Positions 36,920 through 45,992 of a DNA stretch of 64,000 nt are shown one piece after another. The notes below the pieces were generated by a model. The model did no database searches. It had not been told where the DNA came from and saw nothing but the letters and a program-made list of their open reading frames with translations. The stretch's first letter is position 1. The number at the start of each line of letters is the position of its first letter. The stretch is from Novipirellula galeiformis (GTDB lineage Bacteria > Planctomycetota > Planctomycetia > Pirellulales > Pirellulaceae). The stretch lies in assembly GCF_007860095.1 (NCBI RefSeq), contig NZ_SJPT01000006.1, positions 62,001-126,000 of the forward strand, read 5' to 3'. Both the position numbers and the translations under genes were made by a program.

Positions 36920-39175
36920 TTGAACACCAAGGCCCCTCGGACAAACCTATCGCCAATCCCCGCCGAGACTCGCTCGACGCTCGGTCGTTCGGGTGCTTAC
37001 CTCGTGCTGCAGTCCGCAGGCCGCTGGAGTGACGTGTTTCGGCTCTCGCCCCCCGCCGAGGCGTTTTTAGGACGAGCCTCCGCCAACCAGATTGTGATTC
37101 GCAGCGAGCAAGCCAGCCGCCAACACTCGCGGATTTTCTGGACCCCTCCGCAAGCCGCCTCGGGCGTTCCCACAAATTCCAGTGGGCCCACAAATCCCAG
37201 CGGGCTCACGAATTCCAGCGGGCAATGGGCGATCGAAGATCTTGGCAGCCGAAATGGGACCTACGTCAACGGCAGCAAAATTACCGCTGCACACACGCTT
37301 TCTGACGGCGACAAAATCGGGATCGCCGGATTTTCCATCCAATTCACCCACACCATCCATACCGACGGCAACGAATCGAATTTCGCCCGCGATTCGGCTG
37401 CCCAGGCCAGCGACGATCAACAGACCATCGAAATCAGTCCCGACGCGATCACCGATCGCCGCCGCCACAGCGATTATTTGCACGGTCACTCGTTGGAATC
37501 CGCAGCAAGAACGCCGCACGGGGGCCCGCCCACGGGACACGCGCCCACTGGAAACACTCCCACTGGAAACACTCCCACTGGAAACACTCCCACTGGAAAC
37601 ACTCCCACTGGAAACACGCCCCCAACCAAGGCCTCCGACCCCCGAACCGGCGGCCATGACGCACTCGCGATCCGCGGACGACTGTTGAAGCTCGCCTTCA
37701 CGCTCGCGCGATTGGAGGACACCGAGTCGGCCGTCGCCGAGTGTCTCGATGACCTCGTTGCGCACCTCCACTTTGATACGGCCGGAGTTTATCTTTCCGA
37801 GCGCTCCCCTCATCCCGCCTCGATTTCAGGAATCCCGCTCGTCGCCACGCGGCAAAGCGGGGCTCGCAGTTATCGTCGGCCCCCCGAAACGCTGCTACAA
37901 AATCTCGCCGGCGAAAACGGTCACGCGCTGCTGGCTCGCAACATCGCTGGCGACGACCAATTGGCGACGCAAAACAGTCGGGGTGAAATCGACGTCGAAA
38001 GCATCATTTTGGCTCCCATCCGCGACCATCGCGATCGCTTTTTGGGCATGATCCACTTGACCACCGCCGCCGGGATTCGCCCCTTTGCAAGTGACGACTT
38101 GCAAGTGGTCGTGGCGGTCGCCGAAATTCTAGCCGAATCGGTCTCGCGTCTGGATGCCCAGCGCCGGTTGACGCAATCGCTTCGGCTCAGCCGTCGCAAA
38201 GCCGAACTGTTGCAAGAGCAACTCAGCGACAAGGTGCGTATGGTCGGCAATAGCGAGGCGATGCGAACGGTCGTCGAGAAAATCAAGTTAGCCGCCCCCA
38301 CCAATGCCATGGTTTTGATCCGCGGCGAATCGGGGGTGGGCAAAGAATTGGTTGCCGCGGCACTGCATCACAACAGTCGCCGCAACGAAGGCCCGATGGT
38401 TTGTTTAAATTGTGCCGCACTGAGCGAAACCTTGCTCGAAAGCGAGTTGTTCGGACACGAAAAGGGCGCTTTCACCGGAGCCACGGACCGCAAACGTGGC
38501 AAATTTGAAATGGCCGATGGCGGTACCTTGATGCTGGACGAAATCGGCGAGATGAACGCAGAGCTACAAGCAAAATTGCTGCGTGTGCTCGAGGGACATC
38601 CGTTTGAACGTGTCGGGGGTCACGAACCGATTCAAGTGGACGTCCGCGTCGTGGCCGCCACCAACCGAGATCTACAAGCGATGGTGACCCAAGGCACGTT
38701 TCGACAAGATTTGTACTATCGGCTGCACGTCGTTGAAATCATCGTGCCGCCGCTGCGGAAACGAGAACGAGATTGTTTGTTGTTAGCCCACTTTTTCCTC
38801 GAACGCTTTAACCGAGAAATGGGCCGACGAATCGAAAGGATTACCGAAGAAGCCCAAAAACGGCTGCTGCGATACCATTGGCCGGGAAACGTGCGTGAAC
38901 TTCGCAACGTTATCGAACGCGCCGTCGTACTGAACCCCAAAAACGTGATCGACGAAAGGGACCTCGCCCTTTCGCCCACCGCAACCGCAAGCGAGATGCA
39001 AGCCATTGCCGATGCTGACGACGTCGAAATGACGTTGGCGGCGCTGGAGCGACAGCACATCGAACGAGTCTTGCGGCACACCGATGGCAACAAAAGCCGG
39101 GCCTCTGCGATCCTCGGCATCGAACGCAGTACGTTGGACCGCAAACTGAAAAAATTTGCGGCCGAGGAAGCCTGA
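36920..39175 (+). CDS. FHA-GAF-AAA+ sigma-54-dependent transcriptional activator
   Basis: The 751-residue protein has an FHA domain (about 46-140; [17 protein letters not shown] and [11 protein letters not shown] bind phosphothreonine), a low-complexity linker, a GAF-like sensor (about 255-405), and a sigma-54 AAA+ domain (440-670) with Walker A GESGVGKE (469-476), the sigma-54 contact loop GAFTGA (516-521) and Walker B LMLDEIGE (537-544). A Fis-type helix-turn-helix follows (about 722-745). It should activate sigma-54 promoters in response to a phosphorylated partner and a GAF signal. The TTG at 36920 is the most upstream start that keeps the FHA domain. A 15 bp in-frame repeat (37544-37618) lies in the linker. 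The target promoter is unknown. Confidence 0.92.
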   Translation: MNTKAPRTNLSPIPAETRSTLGRSGAYLVLQSAGRWSDVFRLSPPAEAFLGRASANQIVIRSEQASRQHSRIFWTPPQAASGVPTNSSGPTNPSGLTNSSGQWAIEDLGSRNGTYVNGSKITAAHTLSDGDKIGIAGFSIQFTHTIHTDGNESNFARDSAAQASDDQQTIEISPDAITDRRRHSDYLHGHSLESAARTPHGGPPTGHAPTGNTPTGNTPTGNTPTGNTPTGNTPPTKASDPRTGGHDALAIRGRLLKLAFTLARLEDTESAVAECLDDLVAHLHFDTAGVYLSERSPHPASISGIPLVATRQSGARSYRRPPETLLQNLAGENGHALLARNIAGDDQLATQNSRGEIDVESIILAPIRDHRDRFLGMIHLTTAAGIRPFASDDLQVVVAVAEILAESVSRLDAQRRLTQSLRLSRRKAELLQEQLSDKVRMVGNSEAMRTVVEKIKLAAPTNAMVLIRGESGVGKELVAAALHHNSRRNEGPMVCLNCAALSETLLESELFGHEKGAFTGATDRKRGKFEMADGGTLMLDEIGEMNAELQAKLLRVLEGHPFERVGGHEPIQVDVRVVAATNRDLQAMVTQGTFRQDLYYRLHVVEIIVPPLRKRERDCLLLAHFFLERFNREMGRRIERITEEAQKRLLRYHWPGNVRELRNVIERAVVLNPKNVIDERDLALSPTATASEMQAIADADDVEMTLAALERQHIERVLRHTDGNKSRASAILGIERSTLDRKLKKFAAEEA
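37544..37618 (+). repeat. In-frame 15 bp tandem repeat, five copies
   Basis: cccactggaaacact repeats five times and encodes a (PTGNT)n stretch in the linker between the FHA and GAF domains. Confidence 0.97.
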
Positions 39176-39698
39176 TCGAGCAACGTGGCAACGGCATGCG
39201 TTCCCCGGTGGACGCATTTTGAAGTGGCGTTATTTGCTGCCGCAGCGTGACAATTCCCGATCGCCTCGGACTTCAGTCCGAGGAATTCCCGTCAACATCT
39301 ATCGATGTCCCCGCGGGACGTTTCGTGATTCGATCGTTCGCCACAATCCCCCGCTCCACGATTGAATGCCTATCTCAAAAACCGAAACCTTGGACGACAG
39401 GCCAAGGCGATCACCCAAAGTGCCTCCGGCACGAAAAACAGCAACGTCAAAATTGACGCGGCGGTCGATGAACCTCACGACCTGAGCGAGGAAACCGCGA
39501 GTCGCGGCCCAATCGGCGTTTCACCTCCCAACCGGTGTAGCGAGCGACGAGAATGTGAAACGAGTTGCAAACGTTGCCGGCACAATTGGCACAATCGCTA
39601 AGCTTCCTTCGCCTGTGCATCGCATTTCGCACTCTCAGGGGGGTAGGACTCGACCTGGGTAATCGCAGTAACCCAAGCTTGCTGCGACGGGGCTCGGC
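39176..39698. other. Intergenic region with a small palindrome
   Basis: This 523 bp stretch between same-strand genes has a perfect palindrome (39264-39283) and no gene I can support. Confidence 0.45.
39264..39283 (+). repeat. Perfect palindrome
   Basis: CCTCGGACT-TC-AGTCCGAGG is a 9 bp stem with a 2 nt centre, without a T tract. Confidence 0.75.
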
Positions 39699-40859
39699 AT
39701 GAAACCCAGCTCAATGATCCTGCAAAGTCCGTCTTTCCTACCGCCAAGTAATGCGACCGCAATGACGACCGAGTCACCTCAAGCGATTTTGAAACCCCAC
39801 CAACGTATCGTCGAGCTTGACGCTCTACGTGCGCTGGCGGCGATCAATTTGCTGCTCTTCCATCTGTCGTATGTCTATGCGGTCAAGTATGGATTCGTTT
39901 CGCCGTTGGGCTGGGATTGGCCTTACGGCAAATACGGCGTGGAGATGTTCTTTATCCTGAGCGGGTTTGTGAACAGCATGTCGCTGATGCGACGTGGCAA
40001 ACCGGTCGACTTTGTCGCCGCTCGAATGATTCGCATCGTGCCTATTTTCTTGATGGTGATCGTTGCCAATCTTTGGATCACGCGGCAAATGCCGCTGTCG
40101 AGCGAACCGTTGGGCGCGGCCCAGTTCTTTGCCAACATGACCTTGCTTCCTCGGGTGCTTGGGTATGAATGCGTCGACCCTGTGATGTGGACGCTGCAGG
40201 TCGAGATGATGTTTTACATCACCATCGTGGTGCTGTTCAAAATAGGGGCGTTGAAACGATATTTTGTGGGCTGGGGAACGCTATGTGCTCTGTCGCTCGT
40301 CGTTTGTCCGCTGTTGGATGCCGCGACCGCGGTACATCACAACGCAGGATGGTTCGTCGTCTTGTCGAGCATTCGTTTGTTGATGCTGTTGGATTTTGTG
40401 CCGCTGTTTGCCATCGGTTTTCTGCTCTACATGATCAAAACAGGGACAGGAGAAAAATGGCAGAACTTGGCAGGAATGGTCGTTGCTTGTGGCGTTTTCC
40501 ACTCCATCGATCATGGCAAACACAATCCGGTCGCCACCGTGTTGATCATTGCTCTGGTGACCCTGTGTGCCTACGGAAAAATGCCCTTACTAAGGGTTCG
40601 CCCCCTGATTTATGTCAGTACGATTTCTTACGCACTCTATCTGTGTCACAACAACCTGGGGTGTGTGTTGATGTACCGTTTGAATCATTCCGGGATTCCC
40701 GCGAACATCAGCTTTTTGATGGCCGTTATCTTTTCCTTTTCGCTGGCGATCATTGTCACGCATCGAATCGAACAACCGATCACCGAAGCGTTGCGTCGGC
40801 TTTGGGCGCGTTACCGCACCAAAGAAGGTTCGGCAACGGTGGCCGCGCCAGCTCGCTAG
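39699..40859 (+). CDS. Acyltransferase family 3 (OafA-type) membrane protein
   Basis: The 386-residue product has about ten hydrophobic segments and the family's N-terminal signature LDALRALAAINLLLFHLSYV, then YGKYGVEMFFILSGF. A C-terminal YALYLCHNNLG segment is also typical. Members transfer acetyl or other acyl groups to sugars or glycans at the membrane, including polysaccharides and lipids. The substrate is unknown. The ATG at 39699 is used; an ATG at 39762 (MTTESPQAIL) gives a shorter start and is equally plausible. No partner gene lies next to it. Confidence 0.88.
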   Translation: MKPSSMILQSPSFLPPSNATAMTTESPQAILKPHQRIVELDALRALAAINLLLFHLSYVYAVKYGFVSPLGWDWPYGKYGVEMFFILSGFVNSMSLMRRGKPVDFVAARMIRIVPIFLMVIVANLWITRQMPLSSEPLGAAQFFANMTLLPRVLGYECVDPVMWTLQVEMMFYITIVVLFKIGALKRYFVGWGTLCALSLVVCPLLDAATAVHHNAGWFVVLSSIRLLMLLDFVPLFAIGFLLYMIKTGTGEKWQNLAGMVVACGVFHSIDHGKHNPVATVLIIALVTLCAYGKMPLLRVRPLIYVSTISYALYLCHNNLGCVLMYRLNHSGIPANISFLMAVIFSFSLAIIVTHRIEQPITEALRRLWARYRTKEGSATVAAPAR

Positions 40860-41036
40860 CGCCGATGCTTCATCGGACGCCGGATGCTTGTGGCAAGATC
40901 GTTCGGCACGACATGCTACGAGAGCGAGTTTGATAACCCGCGCGTATCACGAAAACACCTTTGCCGCAGACGGTGACCTCTCGCTGCCGCATTTTGAAGA
41001 TGCGTTATTGCCGTTTTCACCAGCAAATCATGCCCC

Positions 41037-41096
41037 GACGCGTTAGCAAGGGACCGAGCCAAGTGTGATATTCCCTCGCTGACGCGTCGGGTTATG
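41037..41096 (+). repeat. Hairpin-forming copy of the acgcgtcgggtta repeat
   Basis: gacgcgttagcaagggacc upstream and ttccctcgctgacgcgtcgg then gttatga downstream form inverted arms around a short spacer. Similar arms occur at 45107 and 48222-48295. Confidence 0.8.
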
Positions 41097-41140
41097 AAAA
41101 GCGTGCCACTTCAAAGCGACCACATGCGGGTTAGGCTCCC

Positions 41141-42766
41141 TTAGCGATTGGCATCTTCCCGCTGAGCAAAGCGGAGCTCACGATCGGCCCAGCCATCTTC
41201 GCCAAGCACACTTTTTCCTGGGAGGTCCCAGCGGGCGGTAGTGTTGGTCATCAGTTGTTCGTCAACCCACGCAAACGATTGACGCGCCGTTTCGTGCGGG
41301 ATTTCGATAAAGCCAATTTCACCATGGGGGCGCCGCGATAACAGCCCGATCCCTTTGTTAGGTGATGCGACGCCATACGCATTGATCGTGGAACCCAATA
41401 GATCGTAGCGCCAAACCGGCACGCCGCGATAGATGCTTAACAGCACGCCGGTGGAGGACAAGACCAAGTCGGTATCGATCCAGACTGGGGCCCCTTTACC
41501 GAGGCTACGCTGTGATTTGGCTTCGCCCCGCAGCGTCGCCGAAGAGAGTTCCCAAACGCGGAGCCGGGACGTGGTGATGATCGCCAATGAATCGCCGCGT
41601 GGGGAAAAACTCACCTGAGCGGATCGTCCCGATTCGATCGGGATGGTGCCCAAGCTGCTGCCATCGCTGGTTTGGTAGAGTTCGACGCCGACGGATGTAG
41701 GCACCGCGATGTAGCGTCGTCCGGCGGAGATTGCCGGCGTGACCTTCGGCTGGACGTTGCAAACACGGTGCAGGCATTGTCCCGAAAGGAGATTCCAAAC
41801 GGCAATCTCGCCGTTGATCGACGCAACGACATGCTCGCCATCGACCCAGCGAGCCCAGTGCAGTTGGCGTGTGTGCGCGGACGATCCGGCGTTTGCGGAT
41901 CCGATATTCGGCAACGCTCGCGAGTATTGGATTGTGAGCGTGTCGTCGTCCCATCCCTTGGCGATCGCCAACTCGCCCCCTTGGCCCATGACTCGGTGTC
42001 CGTTGAGAACCAGCGTCCGTCCACTGGCTTGGTGATGGTCCAAAATCGTAATCGGTTGGTTCGACTGCAACACGGTCGAGACGTTGCCGGTCGCCGGATC
42101 AAAGCGGACGATTCGGTTCGCGTTGGGAGAGGGCGTTGAGCTCAGTCCCGTGCTGATCGATACCGCCAGGAATGTTTGGGTTGGCGTGGCAATCGCGAGC
42201 GGAGGCGAGCATGAATCGTAGGAATGAATTTTCCCCAACGTTTGCTTGCCGAATGGCAATGCGATGGCAAAGGCTTGTGGATCGGGCAACAAACTCGACG
42301 GAAACGATTGGTTTTTCGTCGGGGCGGGGCCACTCAGTGGTGCGAGCGGTTGACCTTCGTCCAACAGACTCGAGGCCGGCGGCAATTCCAAAACAGGTTG
42401 GGCGACAAGCTCGGGTAAAACCGGAGGGGTCCAGCGAAGGTGGTTCTCGCGGAGCGCGGAGTGGTCGGTCCAACTCTCAATGTAATCACGATCCACTTGG
42501 CTCAATTGAGCGACGGAGATATTGACCTTCGTTCCGTTGGCGCGTTTCAGCAGCGCGACGCCATCCGTGATGCTTTGCAGGCTCGCTTCAATTGAGTGCA
42601 GCCCCGTTTCATCGACCCAAATCCGCACCGGTTCCGATGCTTGAACGGGCGAGGTCGCAGCGACCACGGTCGATGCCAAGAAGATTGCGAGCCCGAGTGA
42701 ACCTCGCAAAACGTTGCAGAGAGCCCGCGTTTTAGCGGAGCATGGTTCCAGTAGTGTTGGGGTCAT
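41141..42766 (-). CDS. Secreted SHD1-domain/beta-propeller protein
   Basis: From the ATG at 42766 the product is 541 residues with a signal peptide (hydrophobic core GSLGLAIFLASTVVAA), followed by an SHD1-like segment (RIWVDETGLHSIEASLQSIT then GTKVNISVAQLSQVDRDYI) and a repeated beta-rich C-terminal region of WD40/YVTN-like strands (for example GQGGELAIAKGWDD, VDGEHVVASINGEIAVW). SHD1-like domains are common in secreted planctomycete proteins. The protein is exported; its function is unknown. Its start lies 35 bp inside the upstream HEAT lipoprotein gene, so the two may be translationally coupled. Confidence 0.72.
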   Translation of the reverse strand: MTPTLLEPCSAKTRALCNVLRGSLGLAIFLASTVVAATSPVQASEPVRIWVDETGLHSIEASLQSITDGVALLKRANGTKVNISVAQLSQVDRDYIESWTDHSALRENHLRWTPPVLPELVAQPVLELPPASSLLDEGQPLAPLSGPAPTKNQSFPSSLLPDPQAFAIALPFGKQTLGKIHSYDSCSPPLAIATPTQTFLAVSISTGLSSTPSPNANRIVRFDPATGNVSTVLQSNQPITILDHHQASGRTLVLNGHRVMGQGGELAIAKGWDDDTLTIQYSRALPNIGSANAGSSAHTRQLHWARWVDGEHVVASINGEIAVWNLLSGQCLHRVCNVQPKVTPAISAGRRYIAVPTSVGVELYQTSDGSSLGTIPIESGRSAQVSFSPRGDSLAIITTSRLRVWELSSATLRGEAKSQRSLGKGAPVWIDTDLVLSSTGVLLSIYRGVPVWRYDLLGSTINAYGVASPNKGIGLLSRRPHGEIGFIEIPHETARQSFAWVDEQLMTNTTARWDLPGKSVLGEDGWADRELRFAQREDANR

Positions 42767-43442
42767 TGAAATCGTTCTTCTCGAGTTCTGCGACCCAAAC
42801 CTCTGGGTCGTTCCCAAGGTTCTTTCCGGTCACGCCTCGGAGTGACTGCATTGTCAAATCCCGAGTGGCCGGATTGCGGTCAGACAGTGCGAGTCGCAAG
42901 GAATTAACCGAGACCGCGTTTTTGTGTTTGGCGAGCGATGCAATGGCCGCGTGACGCACGTCTTGGTTGGATTCTTTGCCGACCATCGAAGCCAACATTC
43001 GCGAAGATTGTTCGTCATCGATCCGGCTGAGCGCTCGGCACGCTTCCATTCGCACTTTAACGCTATCGTCGTCCAAGCCTTTCTCAATCAATGCCAAGTT
43101 GCGACTCGATTTGATTTTGCCGCTGGCCAGCACGGCGAGCCGGCGCATCTCGGCGCTGTCGTCATTTTCTAAGATTTGTTGCAGGTGATTGGCCCAGTAC
43201 TCTTGGCGATCCGCGGGGTAATATTCAATCGAATCGGCAAGCTGGGAAAGTTGCTTTCGCCGCTCGTGATCGGTGACCCCGTAAGCTTCGTCTTCACGCC
43301 ATTCCTTCATCACAAACCAAGGATTGACCGTTTTGAGCGCGTACAGAGGGCCGTCTTGGCATCCGCTCAAGCAGCAAGATAGCGACGCGAACAAAAACGA
43401 CATGCCCAGGGAAAACGTGATGCGTTTTCTGCAGATCGTCAT
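42732..43442 (-). CDS. HEAT-repeat lipoprotein
   Basis: From the ATG at 43442 the product is 236 residues. A lipoprotein signal peptide (hydrophobic core FSLGMSFLFASLSCC) ends at a lipobox LSGC (Cys28), so it is probably lipid-anchored. The mature part is a helical repeat domain of HEAT type, with repeating segments such as SAEMRRLAVLASGKI, DDDSVKVRMEACRALSRI and NQDVRHAAIASLAKH. HEAT repeats mediate protein-protein contacts. The 35 bp overlap with the SHD1 protein gene suggests a two-gene unit. An upstream ATG (43502) would hide the lipobox. Confidence 0.75.
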   Translation of the reverse strand: MTICRKRITFSLGMSFLFASLSCCLSGCQDGPLYALKTVNPWFVMKEWREDEAYGVTDHERRKQLSQLADSIEYYPADRQEYWANHLQQILENDDSAEMRRLAVLASGKIKSSRNLALIEKGLDDDSVKVRMEACRALSRIDDEQSSRMLASMVGKESNQDVRHAAIASLAKHKNAVSVNSLRLALSDRNPATRDLTMQSLRGVTGKNLGNDPEVWVAELEKNDFNDPNTTGTMLR

Positions 43443-43765
43443 GCAAATTCTCAAACGTTGAAAGGCGAACGGATTCCGGATCCGGTTGAATTGAAGCGGC
43501 ATCTTGATCCTTTATCAAAGCAACCCCGTCTAGACCAACCCCAGTTCCCTCGTGTTATGGTAGGGAGGCGAGACGATCGGTGGCTCGCCGGACGAGGTGC
43601 CTCGGTTAGGGTTGGGGGGCTTCGGGTTTACCGGGGCAATGCCAGCAAACATGCTGCGTTCGCCCGCTCTCCCGATGCGTCGCATTAACGAGCCCAAACG
43701 ACCACGAGCCCCAAACGACTCAGCCAACATCTCCCCCTCCTCAGCGAACAAGGCCCTTTGTATCT
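43443..43765. other. Divergent intergenic region
   Basis: This 323 bp interval between the HEAT lipoprotein (minus) and the M20 hydrolase (plus) contains no convincing gene or repeat. Confidence 0.35.
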
Positions 43766-45016
43766 ATGCTCGACGGCTCAAACCTCAAAGTTAACCTAGA
43801 ACGGATAAAAACGGACATTTTGACTTTGGCCGAAATTGGGCAAAGTAGCGAAGATCGCGGCATCTACCGGATGGCCTTTACCGATGCGGACATGCAGGCC
43901 AAGCAATGGCTTTCCCAGCGGATCACCGACGCGGGACTGCACTATAGCTCCGACGGAGCCCTCAATCTTTCCGCCGAATTACGTGGTTCGACTGACCAAC
44001 CCCGCGTTTTAGTCGGCTCGCACATCGATACCGTTCCCTGTGCCGGTGCCCTCGATGGGACCCTCGGCGTCATCGTCGGGCTAGAGTGCCTGAGGCGGAT
44101 GCACGAGGCGGGAATCGAACCCCAGCGCACCCTCGAATTGATTGCATTTAGCGATGAAGAGGGGCGATTTGGAGGGATGTTTGGTTCGCAATCGTTTGCG
44201 GGCATGATCAATCCCGAACGATTGGCCACGATGAAGGACCTCGACGGCGTGCTGCTTCAAGACGAATTGCGTCGGCACGGCCACGATCCCTTTGCCGCAC
44301 TCGAAGCGGCACGGGCCCCCGATTCGATCGCCTGCTATCTCGAATTGCATATTGAACAAGGTCCGGTGCTCGATCGGTCTCACATCCCAATTGGGATCGT
44401 TGACGAGATCACGGGACTGTTCACCTGGTCGGTTTGGTTACGGGGCGAGGCCAATCATGCGGGCACGACACCGATGGAAATGCGAAACGACGCGTTCATG
44501 GGACTCGCCGACTTCGCCCATGAAGTCCCTCGCGTGTTGGAAGAAAACGGCAGCGATCGCAGTCGGGCAACGATCGGGAAAGTGCAAATCCTGCCCGGGG
44601 CTGCGAACACCGTCCCAGGATTGGTCGAATTTTCACTCGACGTGCGAGACACTTCCGAGGGGGTGCTGGAGGAGTTGTCTAGCGCCTTTCGCAAAGCCCT
44701 CTCGGCGATCGCTCGGCGACGTCATTTGATGTTCGAGTTCGAACAAAAAAGCTTCATCACGCCGGTGGCCTGCGACACGAACGTGGTGGAGGCGCTGATT
44801 AAACAAACCCAGCAACTGGGACTCGACTATCAAACCATGCCCAGCGGTGCGGCGCATGACGCCCAGATCATGGGAGGCATCGTGCCCATCGGAATGATCT
44901 TTGTCCCCAGCAAGAACGGACAAAGTCATTCGCCAGCCGAATGGACCGCGTGGTCCGATATCGAAGCGGGTGCCAACGTGATGTTGCAAACGCTGAGGTA
45001 TTTATCGCAATGTTGA
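43766..45016 (+). CDS. M20 family Zn-dependent hydrolase (N-carbamoyl amino acid/allantoate type)
   Basis: The 416-residue product carries the metal ligands of the allantoate amidohydrolase/N-carbamoyl-L-amino acid hydrolase group: GSHIDTVPCAGALDG (His86, Asp97), FSDEEGRFGG (Glu131/Glu132), ELHIEQG (His195) and a C-terminal NGQSHSPAEW (His388). These enzymes hydrolyse ureido or carbamoyl groups from nitrogen-rich compounds. Which substrate is used is not evident. No signal peptide is seen, so it acts in the cytoplasm. It opens a run of catabolic-type genes (43766-49804), possibly a nitrogen-compound pathway; that is inference from neighbourhood only. Confidence 0.85.
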   Translation: MLDGSNLKVNLERIKTDILTLAEIGQSSEDRGIYRMAFTDADMQAKQWLSQRITDAGLHYSSDGALNLSAELRGSTDQPRVLVGSHIDTVPCAGALDGTLGVIVGLECLRRMHEAGIEPQRTLELIAFSDEEGRFGGMFGSQSFAGMINPERLATMKDLDGVLLQDELRRHGHDPFAALEAARAPDSIACYLELHIEQGPVLDRSHIPIGIVDEITGLFTWSVWLRGEANHAGTTPMEMRNDAFMGLADFAHEVPRVLEENGSDRSRATIGKVQILPGAANTVPGLVEFSLDVRDTSEGVLEELSSAFRKALSAIARRRHLMFEFEQKSFITPVACDTNVVEALIKQTQQLGLDYQTMPSGAAHDAQIMGGIVPIGMIFVPSKNGQSHSPAEWTAWSDIEAGANVMLQTLRYLSQC

Positions 45017-45106
45017 AGCAAACATCCCCATTGGATCCGTTGATGGAATAACCCGCACGTGTCAGTTTAGGAAGTCGCACTATTGCAGTTTTCTACCAGT
45101 CGATCC

Positions 45107-45135
45107 TAACCCGATGCGTCAGCGAGGGACTGCGC
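45107..45135 (+). repeat. Left arm of the acgcgtcgggtta repeat
   Basis: The arm taacccgatgcgtcagcgag then ggac is followed by a truncated right arm at 45150-45165. It lies just before the cysteine hydrolase gene. Confidence 0.65.
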
Positions 45136-45248
45136 CAAGCGTGAGATTCCCTCGCTTTGGCAACGGTTGAAGTTGCTCTGTTTTAAGCTCGAGCTTTGCC
45201 CCATCACTTATCCGTCCCCCCCTACTTATCCCTAATCCCCAAGGTTTC

Positions 45249-45992
45249 ATGAACGATTTCCATCCCTCCGACGACTCTCATCCCGAACACATCGACCCGC
45301 TAAAGGAGGTCTATCATGAATCGTTTATTGACAACCCGGCCCATCGTGATTTTCTAGTCGATCGCGACACGGCGTTGTTGTGCATTGACATGCAATATCT
45401 CGACGCCGCCCCAGGGCATGGAGTGTTCCGTGATGCAGCTCAAAGTGGCGTTTCGCCCGAAGCCCAAGAATACTACTTCAATCGTCTCGACTCGACGGTA
45501 TTGCCGAACGTGCGAAAACTGCAAGATGCGTTTCGCAGCCATGAATTGGAAGTGATTCACACGCGGATTCAATCGCTCACTCAAGACGGGCGTGACCGCG
45601 GCAAAGGGCACAAACGACTCCATTTGCTCGCCCCCCCCGGTTCGCGTGAAGCGGACTTCCTTGAAGCCATCGCGCCGCTTCCCGAGCGAGACGAGATCGT
45701 GATCAACAAAACGGCGAGTGGTGTATTCTCTTCCACCAACCTGCATTACGTGCTCAAGAATCTCGGCATCGAATCGTTGTTCATTGTCGGGGTGTATACC
45801 AATGAGTGCGTCGAAACGACCGTTCGCGATGCGTGCGATTTGGGCTACCTCGTCACGGTCGTAGAAGATTGTTGCGCCACGGTGACGCCTGAGTTGCACG
45901 AAGCCTCGTTGGCCACTTTGCGTGATCGCTATGCACGGATACTGACACTCGACCAAGCCTGCTCAACGATCAACCGACTGGTGCCGTCCTAA
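45249..45992 (+). CDS. Isochorismatase-like cysteine hydrolase
   Basis: The 247-residue product has the Asp-Lys-Cys triad of this family: Asp47 in ALLCIDMQY, Lys154 in VINKTASGVF and Cys187 in VGVYTNECVETT. Related enzymes hydrolyse isochorismate, ureidoacrylate, biuret or nicotinamide. It sits between an M20 hydrolase and an AraC regulator, consistent with breakdown of a nitrogen compound, but the substrate is unknown. AAGG lies just upstream of the ATG. Its 3' end overlaps the convergent AraC gene by 30 bp (45963-45992). Confidence 0.85.
   Translation: MNDFHPSDDSHPEHIDPLKEVYHESFIDNPAHRDFLVDRDTALLCIDMQYLDAAPGHGVFRDAAQSGVSPEAQEYYFNRLDSTVLPNVRKLQDAFRSHELEVIHTRIQSLTQDGRDRGKGHKRLHLLAPPGSREADFLEAIAPLPERDEIVINKTASGVFSSTNLHYVLKNLGIESLFIVGVYTNECVETTVRDACDLGYLVTVVEDCCATVTPELHEASLATLRDRYARILTLDQACSTINRLVPS

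Noticed and set aside
40169-40933. 254-codon frame overlapping the acyltransferase
   Set aside because: It shares the same strand in another frame of a clear membrane protein and has an Arg/Cys/His-rich, non-protein-like composition.
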